A stretch of DNA of 64,000 nucleotides from Acinetobacter terrestris (GCF_004331155.1 NZ_SJNZ01000015.1:31203-95202); one strand, 5' to 3'; positions 27,812-37,420 are shown, counted from the first letter of the stretch. The notes: a model not told the origin generated them from the sequence alone. A program made the numbers and translations.

Positions 27812-27895
27812 TTCGAATGATTTTGGAACAATATACTCACTGAATTGGTATAAATAATGCTAAACTTTTTACAGTTCTAAATTTGTTAATTCATT

Positions 27896-28456
27896 ATGAC
27901 CGCGAAAAATTTATACGCTTATACCCTACAGCCTGTGAACTATGAAATTTCAGAGGCTGAACAACGTCAAGCTCAACTTGCTATTTGGCGTAGCACCAAC
28001 AAAATTGGCACTAAAACATGGGCGATTATGGCTGCCGTGGCTGTCCTGTCTATTGTTGGTATTATCCTGTTAAAGAACTATTCGACTATTTTTTGCTGGG
28101 TGGCATTGGTCTGCGTCGTGGCGTACTTCCTCATCCGTAAATTCGGTCTGGAATGGTACGTGAAACGTAAAATGAATGAATTCCCTGTACAGGAAATTAA
28201 GGGTATTCGTTTAGGCGTTCAGCCACACGGCCTGATCATGCGTCAAAAAATGGGTGCGCAAGAAGGTGTCGGTGCAATTGGCTGGAAAGATATTTATGAA
28301 TGGTATAACACACCTGACTTCATGTTGATTAATTTCAAAGTGAAAGGTCAGCAAGGTGCGTATATTCTGCCAAAACGTATGGATTCAAAGAATTTTCCAT
28401 TCAACACCATTCGTAAGCATTTAACTGAAACAGTGGGCGAAGCGAAAAAAGTCTAA
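27896..28456 (+). CDS. YcxB-like membrane protein
   Basis: 186 aa. Two adjacent hydrophobic helices (about 42-60 and 65-82) are flanked by a cytoplasmic N terminus and a C-terminal beta-rich domain containing I-G-W-K-D-I-Y-E-W and Y-I-L-P-K-R, which fits YcxB-like proteins (G-W-x-D-I, F-x-x-P). Function unknown. It lies 84 bp after yccS and may be expressed from its own promoter. Terminated by a good hairpin. Confidence 0.7.
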   Translation: MTAKNLYAYTLQPVNYEISEAEQRQAQLAIWRSTNKIGTKTWAIMAAVAVLSIVGIILLKNYSTIFCWVALVCVVAYFLIRKFGLEWYVKRKMNEFPVQEIKGIRLGVQPHGLIMRQKMGAQEGVGAIGWKDIYEWYNTPDFMLINFKVKGQQGAYILPKRMDSKNFPFNTIRKHLTETVGEAKKV

Positions 28457-28485
28457 AGCCCTGCTGTAATGAAAAAGATTTGAAT

Positions 28486-28516
28486 AAAAAACCTCCAAAG
28501 CATTGGGGGTTTTTTA
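28486..28516 (+). terminator. Intrinsic terminator after the YcxB-like gene
   Basis: AAAAACCTCC with GGGGGTTTTT (one G-T pair), followed by further T. Confidence 0.85.
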
Positions 28517-28532
28517 TTATAAAAACAAACAC

Positions 28533-28555
28533 AAATGAGAATGAGAATAAATATT
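28533..28555. promoter_or_regulatory. Possible Fur box
   Basis: AAATGAGAATGAGAATAAATATT resembles the head-to-tail hexamer form of Fur sites (repeats of the type GAGAAT/GATAAT). It lies about 85 bp before the PepSY-reductase gene, which suits iron control. It is an imperfect match to the canonical 19-mer. Confidence 0.45.
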
Positions 28556-28637
28556 ACCTGCAAAATCCTTATTATCTGCCAGAAGTTCAGTTATAATTCG
28601 CGCCAATACTGTTCACCTCCCGCATCTTTTTTCAGCT

Positions 28638-31307
28638 ATGTTAAAAAAAATCTTTTTTCAGATCCACTGGTTCCTCGGGATTACTGCTGGGTTAATCCTT
28701 TCGATTATGGGGGTTACCGGTGCCATTTATTCATATGAACAACCGATTCAAAAATGGCTGAATCCAGATAGTTATACCGTACAAGCTGAAAATAGGGACA
28801 AGTTAAGCCCTGCAGAACTTTATCAGCATTTCCAAATTGCTAAGCCAGAGATGAAAATTAATAGCATCACTGTTGCCAAAGACCCCACTGCCTCTTCTAG
28901 CATGAATATTGTCAAAGAAGGCGCGCGTAAGGGCTATAACATGATGCTTAACCCCTACACGGCCGAAGTTTTACCTGAAATCAAAGGTCGGGAATTCTTC
29001 CAGTTTGTCCAACAGTTGCATCGCAACCTAACCGTTGGGCCGGTCGGTAAACAGATTACGGGCGCATGTACCCTCATGCTGCTGATCTTCATATTCAGTG
29101 GTTTATACCTGCGTTGGCCTAAAAAGCACTCTTTCAAGCAATGGTTAATGATTAAACCGCAACTGAAAGGCCGTAATTTCTTGTGGGACTTGCATGCGGT
29201 TGTAGGTACTTGGGTGGTTATTTTCTTCCTGATTATCGCATGTACCGGCTTAACCTGGTCTTATGGCTGGTGGCGTAGCGGGCTGTATACCGTGATGGGC
29301 GTCGAACAACAAAAAGAATCAAAAGGTGAAGCTCGCAGCGCTGGAGAAGGTCGCGCTGAACGTGGCGAAAATGGTCCACGCGGTGAAGGACGTAGTGGCG
29401 AGCGTGGTGGCGCTGAACAGGCACAATCCAGTAACAAAGATCGAGAAGGTTCTAAACAGGGTTCTCGTGGCGAAGGTGGCGATAAACCAGGTCTAAGCCC
29501 TGAGCAAATCAATCTTGCTTTAAGCCAAACCTGGACTGGATTTAATGCACAGGTCGGCCGTGATTATTCTAGCCTGACCCTCAACTTGCCGAAAAAAGCC
29601 AATGGCGAAATTGAACTGTCTTTTGTGGATGCTGTTCCACAACATGAACGTGCGCGCAATAAAGCCACATTTGACTATAAAACTTCATCTATTAAAGATA
29701 TGGAAATTTATGAAGATAAAAAGTTAAATGAAAAAATCATGAGCAGTATGCTGCCTGTTCACCGGGGTAGCTTCTTTGGTCCCGTGTATCAATTCATGGC
29801 AATGCTCGCTGCACTTTCAATGCCATTGTTCTTTGTTACGGGCTGGATGCTGTATCTTAAACGCCGTAAACAAAAGAAACTTACTCAAGCAGCACGTAAT
29901 AGCTTAACTGCTGTCAGTATTGATCCAGATGCAAAACCTTGGCTGATTGCTTATGCCACCCAAACCGGTATTTCTGAACAACTGGCTTGGCGTACGGCGA
30001 CCAGCTTGCAAGAGGCTCATCAGCCTGTAAGCGTGAAAGCTGTACAGCATGTAAGCCTGGATGATCTAAAAAATACGGAACAAGTCCTGTTTGTCGCCAG
30101 TACTTATGGCACAGGTGAAGCGCCGGATTTAGCTTCAAATTTTGCCAAGAAAATACTTTCAAGCCAAACTGATTTAAGCCATCTACACTATGCTGTTTTG
30201 GCCTTGGGTTCTCGCGAATATCCAGACACTTTCTGTAGTTTTGGTCATGAAATTGATGCCTGGTTAAAGCAAAATGGCGCACAGCAATTTTTTGCCACCA
30301 TTGAGGTGGATAATGCCAATCATCAGCAGATTCAGGCATGGAACAGTGCTTTAGCCAAAGTGACTAAACTTGAATTACAGGCCATGAATATCGAAAAAAC
30401 CTTCGATAGCTGGACACTCACACAACGTGATTTGCTCAATCCGAACAGCTTGGGTGCACCTGCATTTAATATCGAATTAAAGCCAAGCCATGAAGTGATT
30501 TGGCAAGCCGGAGATATTGCAGAAATTCAACCGGGCAATAGTGCTGAACGTATTGCAGCCTTTCTGCAAAAGCATCAAATCCAGCCGAAGACGCAAGTAG
30601 ATTCGTTACAACTCAGCATTGAACAGGCGTTATGGGATAAAGATTTAACCGTAGATGTTGAACCTTTTGCCAACATGGAACATTTACTGGAACAGCTGAA
30701 TCCCCTGCCTTCGCGTGAATATTCAATTGCGAGTATTCCATCGCAACAAGTGCTGCGCCTAGTGGTGCGTCAACAATCGGATGCTCAAGCACAATTAGGC
30801 TTAGGTTCGGGCTGGCTGACTCAACATGCAGCATTAAACAGTGAAATTGCGCTGCGCATTCGTACCAATGAATCTTTCCATCTGATTGATGACAATCGCC
30901 CGGTGATTTGCATTGGTAACGGTACGGGTCTTGCGGGCTTAATGAGCTTGTTACATGCACGTACCCGTCAGGATTACACTCAAAACTGGCTGATCTTTGG
31001 GGAGCGTCAACGTGAACATGACTTCTTCTATCAAAGCACGATTGAAGCTTGGCAAACCACAGGCATGCTGCAACGCCTTGATTTAGCCTTCTCACGTGAT
31101 CAAGAAGAAAAAGTCTATGTGCACCATAAACTACGCGAGCAAGCCCAGCAACTTAAAGCCTGGGTGGATCATGGTGCGGTAATTTATGTTTGCGGTAGCA
31201 TCAACGGCATGGCCAGTGATGTTGATCAAGCCCTGATTGATATTCTAAGTGAAGCAGCAGTCGATCAGCTTCGTCAAGAAGGCCGTTACCGTCGTGATGT
31301 TTACTAG
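28638..31307 (+). CDS. PepSY-TM / flavodoxin / NADPH-reductase fusion (ferric-siderophore reductase type)
   Basis: 889 aa. Residues 1-425 form a PepSY-TM unit with helices near 9-30, 140-160, 190-215 and 385-405, and membrane-near histidines (L-H-R-N, D-L-H-A-V, P-V-H-R-G) suited to haem. Between them lies a 60-residue Arg/Gly/Glu/Ser-rich loop (about 224-283). A flavodoxin domain follows (about 432-575, A-T-Q-T-G and S-T-Y-G-T-G-E-A-P), then a CysJ-like FAD/NADPH module (G-N-G-T-G-L-A-G near 758, ending R-Y-R-R-D-V-Y). Such fusions pass electrons from NADPH to periplasmic ferric siderophores. The substrate is inferred; no siderophore receptor is adjacent. Confidence 0.85.
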   Translation: MLKKIFFQIHWFLGITAGLILSIMGVTGAIYSYEQPIQKWLNPDSYTVQAENRDKLSPAELYQHFQIAKPEMKINSITVAKDPTASSSMNIVKEGARKGYNMMLNPYTAEVLPEIKGREFFQFVQQLHRNLTVGPVGKQITGACTLMLLIFIFSGLYLRWPKKHSFKQWLMIKPQLKGRNFLWDLHAVVGTWVVIFFLIIACTGLTWSYGWWRSGLYTVMGVEQQKESKGEARSAGEGRAERGENGPRGEGRSGERGGAEQAQSSNKDREGSKQGSRGEGGDKPGLSPEQINLALSQTWTGFNAQVGRDYSSLTLNLPKKANGEIELSFVDAVPQHERARNKATFDYKTSSIKDMEIYEDKKLNEKIMSSMLPVHRGSFFGPVYQFMAMLAALSMPLFFVTGWMLYLKRRKQKKLTQAARNSLTAVSIDPDAKPWLIAYATQTGISEQLAWRTATSLQEAHQPVSVKAVQHVSLDDLKNTEQVLFVASTYGTGEAPDLASNFAKKILSSQTDLSHLHYAVLALGSREYPDTFCSFGHEIDAWLKQNGAQQFFATIEVDNANHQQIQAWNSALAKVTKLELQAMNIEKTFDSWTLTQRDLLNPNSLGAPAFNIELKPSHEVIWQAGDIAEIQPGNSAERIAAFLQKHQIQPKTQVDSLQLSIEQALWDKDLTVDVEPFANMEHLLEQLNPLPSREYSIASIPSQQVLRLVVRQQSDAQAQLGLGSGWLTQHAALNSEIALRIRTNESFHLIDDNRPVICIGNGTGLAGLMSLLHARTRQDYTQNWLIFGERQREHDFFYQSTIEAWQTTGMLQRLDLAFSRDQEEKVYVHHKLREQAQQLKAWVDHGAVIYVCGSINGMASDVDQALIDILSEAAVDQLRQEGRYRRDVY

Positions 31308-31337
31308 ATATTTAAAATACTGAATATTAAAGCCAAT

Positions 31338-31368
31338 AAAAAACCGAGCCTTAGCGCTCGGTTTTTTT
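31338..31368 (+). terminator. Intrinsic terminator after the PepSY-reductase gene
   Basis: AAAAAACCGAGC paired with GCTCGGTTTTTT, six-base loop. Confidence 0.93.
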
Positions 31369-31427
31369 TATGTTTAAAGTATCTAATTTGTTTAAACTAA
31401 CCGCATCCTTTACCCAGAGTCAGCTTA

Positions 31428-32210
31428 ATGTCCGAGTATCTAACACGCAGCTTCAGTTTTATCATAGGCAGCTTATTGGCACTCGATGGCTTATGGTTAC
31501 TTTCACTCGATAAAATCCATTTGGGAATCATTCTTCCTGTTATTATCGGTATCGGATTCATCCTGTATTCCATCTTTTATAATTTTATTCAATTGGTTAT
31601 CAATAAAAATAAATTACGACTGACTTTATGGCGTTGTGCTTGGGCAGCATTCTTTTTGTGGCTTGGCACATTGCTGATCTTTTTCGCTTATCTGCAATAT
31701 ACCATTCAGCAAAACACCGAAGCACAACCGGCAGCTGCAATTATTGTACTGGGCAGCGGTATAGAAAATGGACAACCTTCACCCACTTTAAAACAACGCC
31801 TAGATGTCGCTGCCACATATGCTAAGCAATACCCTCAAACCATTATGCTGATGACCGGAGGTTTAGGCTTTAAAGAGCAGATGACTGAAGCAGAAGTGAT
31901 GTCTGAATACCTTCAAAAACACCATCGGATTGATCCATCTCGCATTTTATTAGAAAATCAAAGTACCAGTACTGAACAAAACCTGCGCAATGTGCAGCCT
32001 TTGCTTAAAGCACATCACATGACCCTAAGTGAGCCTATTGTCATTGCGACCAGTGATTTTCATCTTTTGCGCGCCAAAACCATAGCCAAACATCAGGGCT
32101 ATCAACAGATCCTGACTATAAGCGCACCAACGCCCTTGTATATTCGCTACAACTCTTGGTTAAGAGAATACTTTGCTTTTATCAGCGGGTGGTTACTCAA
32201 CGAGTATTAA
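31428..32210 (+). CDS. YdcF/ElyC family protein (DUF218)
   Basis: 260 aa. Two or three N-terminal helices (about 10-55 and 70-92) are followed by the DUF218 domain with A-A-I-I-V-L-G-S-G-I, R-L-D-V-A, M-L-M-T-G-G and E-N-Q-S-T-S-T-E-Q-N, then A-T-S-D-F-H-L-L-R-A. These are the conserved blocks of the SanA/ElyC/YdcF family; ElyC of E. coli matters for peptidoglycan assembly at low temperature. The active domain is probably periplasmic. The exact reaction is unknown. Confidence 0.82.
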   Translation: MSEYLTRSFSFIIGSLLALDGLWLLSLDKIHLGIILPVIIGIGFILYSIFYNFIQLVINKNKLRLTLWRCAWAAFFLWLGTLLIFFAYLQYTIQQNTEAQPAAAIIVLGSGIENGQPSPTLKQRLDVAATYAKQYPQTIMLMTGGLGFKEQMTEAEVMSEYLQKHHRIDPSRILLENQSTSTEQNLRNVQPLLKAHHMTLSEPIVIATSDFHLLRAKTIAKHQGYQQILTISAPTPLYIRYNSWLREYFAFISGWLLNEY

Positions 32211-32248
32211 ATCGGATCAGCAAATTTTAATCTTATGAATAACAAGTA

Positions 32249-32710
32249 TTAATTCAAGCGAATGCTACGTGGCATAGGGAGTTTGGTGTCTTTAAATAAC
32301 TCGGGTTTTTGCAAATAGATCTGATAGAGATAATTTTTCATGTCCAATAATAATTTTTCAGGAGCAACCAGGACATTTTGTCCCTCAGGGGTTAAATCCA
32401 TCGACACACAGGTATTTTCTTGACGTAAAAAAGGAATAACTTTTTCAATAAAATCTTTGAGTGAAATATCCTGAATTTGATAATGTTCCCAATTGTCTTT
32501 AATCAGCAACTTTGCCAGGCTTTTATGCTGCCAAACGGCGAAAGCGCGCTGACCTGTAGGCGTTGCACATAACGCCCAGCCGTCATCATATAAAGCGCTA
32601 ACAGAACCTTGAGCAACGATTGTTTCGATGAATTGTTTATAAATGTCGTGGGCATTGTAGCTGTTATTTTGATTTTTGGACGCAGCTTTGCGTTGGTATG
32701 GATTTCTCAT
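32249..32710 (-). CDS. DUF2750 family protein
   Basis: 153 aa, basic Lys/Asn-rich N terminus, then a compact domain with D-D-G-W-A-L-C-A-T, F-A-V-W-Q-H-K and L-K-D-F-I-E-K-V-I-P-F-L, followed by V-L-V-A-P-E-K-L. This matches the DUF2750 pattern (D-E-G-W, P-V-W, F-L-E-x-W-I-P, V-E-P-E-x-L). Relatives are small cytosolic proteins of unknown role, often near immunity or SUKH-like genes. It lies directly downstream of the tRNA array on the same strand and might be read from it. Confidence 0.7.
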   Translation of the reverse strand: MRNPYQRKAASKNQNNSYNAHDIYKQFIETIVAQGSVSALYDDGWALCATPTGQRAFAVWQHKSLAKLLIKDNWEHYQIQDISLKDFIEKVIPFLRQENTCVSMDLTPEGQNVLVAPEKLLLDMKNYLYQIYLQKPELFKDTKLPMPRSIRLN

Positions 32711-32784
32711 CGTTTTTCAATATTTAAAATTATTATAGTCTTGAGATTCTATGAAAAAAACAGGATTTGAGCAAGGAGAATATA

Positions 32785-32860
32785 TGGTGGGCGCTGACGG
32801 GATCGAACCGCCGACATTCTGCTTGTAAGGCAGACGCTCTACCAACTGAGCTAAGCGCCC
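32785..32860 (-). tRNA. tRNA-Val (anticodon TAC)
   Basis: 76 nt with encoded CCA. The acceptor stem GGGCGC pairs with GCGCCC, the anticodon loop is CTTACAA, and TTCGATCC marks the T arm. Last gene of the array in the transcript. Confidence 0.98.
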
Positions 32861-32957
32861 TGAAGATAAAAATTCAAGAATTGAATTTTTGATGCAAGAC
32901 AAACGCAGTGCGTAGTCTATGCTAAATATAACCAATTTTCATTTCAGGGAATGAAAA

Positions 32958-33034
32958 TGGCGCAGCGGACGGGACTCGAACCCGCGACCCTCGGCGTGAC
33001 AGGCCGATATTCTAACCAACTGAACTACCGCTGC
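32958..33034 (-). tRNA. tRNA-Asp (anticodon GTC), variant copy
   Basis: 77 nt with CCA; loop CTGTCAC. It differs from the other three Asp copies by a compensatory pair at the top of the anticodon stem (U27:A43 instead of C27:G43), so the structure is kept. Confidence 0.98.
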
Positions 33035-33085
33035 ACGGCAAACTTATAAATAAGTTTTATATCTAAAGATTCACATCTCAAGATA

Positions 33086-33161
33086 TGGTGGGCGCTGACG
33101 GGATCGAACCGCCGACATTCTGCTTGTAAGGCAGACGCTCTACCAACTGAGCTAAGCGCCC
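33086..33161 (-). tRNA. tRNA-Val (anticodon TAC)
   Basis: Identical in sequence to the other three Val copies; CCA encoded. Confidence 0.98.
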
Positions 33162-33192
33162 TTAAAGGATCTTACATTTTCGATTTTAAGGA

Positions 33193-33269
33193 TGGCGCAG
33201 CGGACGGGACTCGAACCCGCGACCCCCGGCGTGACAGGCCGGTATTCTAACCAACTGAACTACCGCTGC
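33193..33269 (-). tRNA. tRNA-Asp (anticodon GTC)
   Basis: 77 nt, CCA encoded, C27:G43 form of the anticodon stem. Confidence 0.98.
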
Positions 33270-33282
33270 ATCGCAAAAAATC

Positions 33283-33358
33283 TGGTGGGCGCTGACGGGA
33301 TCGAACCGCCGACATTCTGCTTGTAAGGCAGACGCTCTACCAACTGAGCTAAGCGCCC
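33283..33358 (-). tRNA. tRNA-Val (anticodon TAC)
   Basis: 76 nt, CCA encoded; only 13 bp from the preceding Asp gene. Confidence 0.98.
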
Positions 33359-33379
33359 TCAAGAGGTCTATCATGTAAA

Positions 33380-33456
33380 TGGCGCAGCGGACGGGACTCG
33401 AACCCGCGACCCCCGGCGTGACAGGCCGGTATTCTAACCAACTGAACTACCGCTGC
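33380..33456 (-). tRNA. tRNA-Asp (anticodon GTC)
   Basis: 77 nt, identical to the 33193 copy. Confidence 0.98.
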
Positions 33457-33507
33457 ATCTACACAATGTCGCTATTGTGGTACAAACAACTTGTTATCTG
33501 AATTAAG

Positions 33508-33584
33508 TGGCGCAGCGGACGGGACTCGAACCCGCGACCCCCGGCGTGACAGGCCGGTATTCTAACCAACTGAACTACCGCTGC
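33508..33584 (-). tRNA. tRNA-Asp (anticodon GTC)
   Basis: 77 nt, identical to the 33193 copy; the only place where two Asp genes are adjacent, breaking the alternation. Confidence 0.98.
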
Positions 33585-33609
33585 ACTTAAGTCATTTAAC
33601 GTAAAGGCT

Positions 33610-33685
33610 TGGTGGGCGCTGACGGGATCGAACCGCCGACATTCTGCTTGTAAGGCAGACGCTCTACCAACTGAGCTAAGCGCCC
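33610..33685 (-). tRNA. tRNA-Val (anticodon TAC), promoter-proximal
   Basis: 76 nt, CCA encoded; first gene of the array, about 28 bp downstream of the -10 element. Confidence 0.98.
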
Positions 33686-33712
33686 TTTACGACTTCATCG
33701 TTTGTGTGGTGC

Positions 33713-33740
33713 ATTATAGAGAATCTATGCAGCCTGTCAA
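33713..33740 (-). promoter_or_regulatory. Sigma-70 promoter of the tRNA array
   Basis: On the minus strand TTGACA (33735-33740) and TATAAT (33713-33718), both perfect, are 16 bp apart. The bases after the -10 are GCACC, a partly GC-rich discriminator as in stable-RNA promoters under stringent control. Confidence 0.92.
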
Positions 33741-33935
33741 ACGCTTTTCTGCCTGTTTTGTTTTTTTTACGTTTGAGTGATTAAAAAATAGGTTAATCGC
33801 TATAAAAACAAACAATTTCTGTCATTTATTTAGAATTTTCTGCAAAAATTTATAATTTCAGAGGCTGCTTTTGACTCAAAATTGCTCATGTTTTTTGAAC
33901 AACTGGGAAATAACACTATTTTTTAGCCAAGCTCG

Positions 33936-33962
33936 ATAGATGAATTTTCACTTTTCATCTAT
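33936..33962. terminator. Hairpin at the 3' end of the YkuD gene
   Basis: ATAGATGAA (33936-33944) pairs with TTCATCTAT (33954-33962), nine perfect pairs. There is no T run on the minus strand, so it is at best a weak terminator. Confidence 0.4.
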
Positions 33963-33974
33963 TAAGATGTTGTT

Positions 33975-34505
33975 TTAGAGAACTGTGCCTGTTTTATGAC
34001 CCGTTGAATTTAAACTGTGCTCCGATATAAAAACCAAGGCTTGTTCTGGAATAAGCTCGAACAGTTCAACCACATCATCATTGCGCATGCGAATACAGCC
34101 ATGTGACATTGGAATACCCATCGGTTCGCTATCGGGAGTGCCATGTATATAGATATAACGCTTAAATGTGTCGCAGCCCTCACCCTGATTAAAATTGTCT
34201 TCCAGACCGCTTAACCAGAGGATACGTGAGAGAATCCAGTCCCGTTCAGGGAATTGTGCCGCTAATGCTTGATTATAGACTTCGCCAGTTTCCTGTCTTG
34301 CCTTGAAAACTGCATTTTTAGCTGCGCTGTGACCAAATTTGAGCGCGACTTTATGCCAGCCTCTCGGGGTCTTGCCTGAATTTTCTTGCTCACCAATGCC
34401 ATTCTTACCCGAAGAAATCACATAAAACTTATTATGCTTGGGCAAAGTTAAGCTTTGTTCAGCCAAATCAATCCAGACGTCTGCTTGTTCTAAGGTATAT
34501 GACAT
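33975..34505 (-). CDS. Cytoplasmic YkuD-domain protein, probably ElsL/LdtK-like L,D-carboxypeptidase
   Basis: 176 aa. The YkuD active site is complete: H121-G-T in strand 1, then S-H-G-C-I-R (His135, Cys137, Arg139). There is no signal peptide or membrane helix, unlike periplasmic L,D-transpeptidases. In A. baumannii a YkuD protein without signal (ElsL, also LdtK) is an L,D-carboxypeptidase that trims tetrapeptides during cell-wall recycling and affects rod shape and beta-lactam tolerance; length and cytosolic location agree with that. Eight bases separate it from ybaN upstream, so the two are one operon. Confidence 0.78.
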   Translation of the reverse strand: MSYTLEQADVWIDLAEQSLTLPKHNKFYVISSGKNGIGEQENSGKTPRGWHKVALKFGHSAAKNAVFKARQETGEVYNQALAAQFPERDWILSRILWLSGLEDNFNQGEGCDTFKRYIYIHGTPDSEPMGIPMSHGCIRMRNDDVVELFELIPEQALVFISEHSLNSTGHKTGTVL

Positions 34506-34513
34506 GAAGGGTA

Positions 34514-34897
34514 TTACTCTGCTTCTTTGATCGGTTCAGCCGAAGGTTCAGGACGTAACCACAGCCAAGTTAACACTGACAGCATGGTCAAGTCGGTAAA
34601 TACTTTGACCAGCAACGGCGCATTGGTGAACAGCATAATGATAGCGCTAATCAGCATCATGATACTGGCGAACCATTTCGCTTTACGCGGTACAGTGCCG
34701 TTTTCACGCCATGATCGCAAGGTCGCGCCATATTTGGGATGATTGAGCAACCAGGCATCCATTTGCGGCCAACCTTTTGAGGCGGCCCAGGCGGCTAAAA
34801 TAAGAAATACTGTTGTTGGCATACCCGGTAAAAGTGCTCCGATAAAGCCCAGGATGACAAAAATCACCACCAAACTCCGCCAAAACAACATCTTCAT
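34514..34897 (-). CDS. ybaN: YbaN/DUF454 inner-membrane protein
   Basis: 127 aa with about four helices. The family block L-G-x-x-G-A-L-L-P-G-M-P-T-T-V-F-L-I-L-A-A-W at residues 16-38 and H-P-K-Y-G are diagnostic of DUF454. Function unknown. It is first in an operon with the YkuD gene (8-bp gap), hinting at a link with envelope recycling, which is inference only. Confidence 0.88.
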   Translation of the reverse strand: MKMLFWRSLVVIFVILGFIGALLPGMPTTVFLILAAWAASKGWPQMDAWLLNHPKYGATLRSWRENGTVPRKAKWFASIMMLISAIIMLFTNAPLLVKVFTDLTMLSVLTWLWLRPEPSAEPIKEAE

Positions 34898-34993
34898 AGC
34901 ACTGCCCTACACGACTAATTGCGGTAGTATAAAGTGTTTTTGGGTATTATCCGTTGTAATTCTGCACTTTTTAATTTATCGCTGGGTGTTTCT

Positions 34994-35863
34994 ATGTTTG
35001 CTTTAAATCAAGGGTCTGAGCTTGATGAACCTTGGCTTCAATTTAAAAATTTACTGGTTCGGCAACTGGCCTTTTGTGTAGCCAGCCCGAATATTTTAGC
35101 CGCTATTCCAGCAGAACTGGTACTGAAGCATTCTTTTCAATTACATGGCAACGAAACCTGGGCAAGGCATTTTCAAAATTATCATTCAAGACTGCTTTAT
35201 TTAGATCAGCATCCGCAAGAACTGGAAAGCTTTTTACAACAGCTGAAAAGTACCCGTTTAGGTCTACGTTTTGAAATGTTTATCTGGTTTTGGTTGCTCG
35301 ATCAAAACTATCATTCTTATAAATTACTCGGTCACAGCATTCAAAAAATCGCGGGACCCAAAACGTTGGGTGAACTGGATTTTTTATTACTCAATACCGA
35401 AACCAATAAAATTGAACACTGGGAAGTGGCTTTAAAATACTATTTAGCTGAACGGGATTTTTCTTTAGCCTATTGGTATGGCTTAAACCGTAGCGATACC
35501 TTGCTTCGAAAATTAAATCACTTTAGCCAAAAACAATTTCAGTTTGAAGATGCACTGGAATATAAGATTGAAAGTCGTTTTGCAGTATTGAAAGGTCAAC
35601 TCTATCTTCCTGTTGCACATCCCCAGCAAGTCATTCCGGCTTGGGTCAATCTCAAGCGGCGTTTAGGCTGTTGGGGGAGTCAGATACCAGATAAAACGGC
35701 TGCATATTATCGTCTGGATCGGCAAGAATGGATCTGCCCGGCATCGCATCTAAGTAGTGAAACGGCGCATTGGTGGACCAATGGTTTATATCTGCAAAAA
35801 GATCAAAACAATTTCTATATGTACAGACATGCACCGCTGCTTTCTCAGCATCTTAATCACTAA
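34994..35863 (+). CDS. DUF1853 family protein
   Basis: 289 aa from ATG 34994; the frame is open to GTG 34934 but those 20 residues look untranslated. Conserved blocks are L-G-L-R-F-E-M-F-I-W-F-W, then G-E-L-D-F-L-L and H-W-E-V-A-L-K-Y-Y-L, and L-N-R-S-D-T-L at a later strand. The D...E-x-x-x-K arrangement around GELDFL and EVALK recalls the PD-(D/E)XK nuclease-like core. Function unknown. Divergent from ybaN. Confidence 0.78.
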   Translation: MFALNQGSELDEPWLQFKNLLVRQLAFCVASPNILAAIPAELVLKHSFQLHGNETWARHFQNYHSRLLYLDQHPQELESFLQQLKSTRLGLRFEMFIWFWLLDQNYHSYKLLGHSIQKIAGPKTLGELDFLLLNTETNKIEHWEVALKYYLAERDFSLAYWYGLNRSDTLLRKLNHFSQKQFQFEDALEYKIESRFAVLKGQLYLPVAHPQQVIPAWVNLKRRLGCWGSQIPDKTAAYYRLDRQEWICPASHLSSETAHWWTNGLYLQKDQNNFYMYRHAPLLSQHLNH

Positions 35864-35989
35864 CTTTATGAGAAAAGTCTATCTTTATAACAATTGATTA
35901 CTTTTCTACCGTCAAAAACTCATATTTTTTATATCATCAATTATTTAACCTAAACTCACATCAAAATAATGAATTACCTGGAGATGATG

Positions 35990-36139
35990 ATGAAAAAAAT
36001 TCTAGCGACTTCCCTTATTATGGCATTTGTATTAACTGGTTGTAATACCTTTAAAGGCATGGGTAAAGACGTATCCAAAGCCGGAGATGCCGTAACCAAT
36101 ACTGCTGAAAAAACTTCTGACGAAATCCGCAAAAACTAA
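35990..36139 (+). CDS. Entericidin-type small lipoprotein
   Basis: 49 aa, easily missed by gene finders. The start ATG 35990 is the third of three tandem ATGs and has CTGGAG at the best distance. Signal peptide with lipobox L-T-G-C gives lipidated Cys18. The mature part is F-K-G-M-G-K-D-V-S-K-A-G-D-A-V followed by A-E-K-T, the typical glycine-containing amphipathic helix of the entericidin A/B family (EcnA/EcnB), small envelope lipoproteins tied to stationary-phase lysis in E. coli. No partner gene is adjacent, so a toxin-antidote role is not implied. Followed by a strong terminator. Confidence 0.88.
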   Translation: MKKILATSLIMAFVLTGCNTFKGMGKDVSKAGDAVTNTAEKTSDEIRKN

Positions 36140-36158
36140 TTCGTTTTTAGTGCATATG

Positions 36159-37407
<1,249 letters not shown>

Positions 37408-37420
37408 GACTCCTATCCAT

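Noticed and set aside
29233..29512. Antisense ORFs opposite the Arg/Gly-rich loop of the PepSY fusion
   Set aside because: Open because of the biased codon composition of the sense gene; no start signals.
32717..33374. ORFs running through the tRNA genes
   Set aside because: They translate tRNA sequence (R-R-F-D-P type tails); artefacts.
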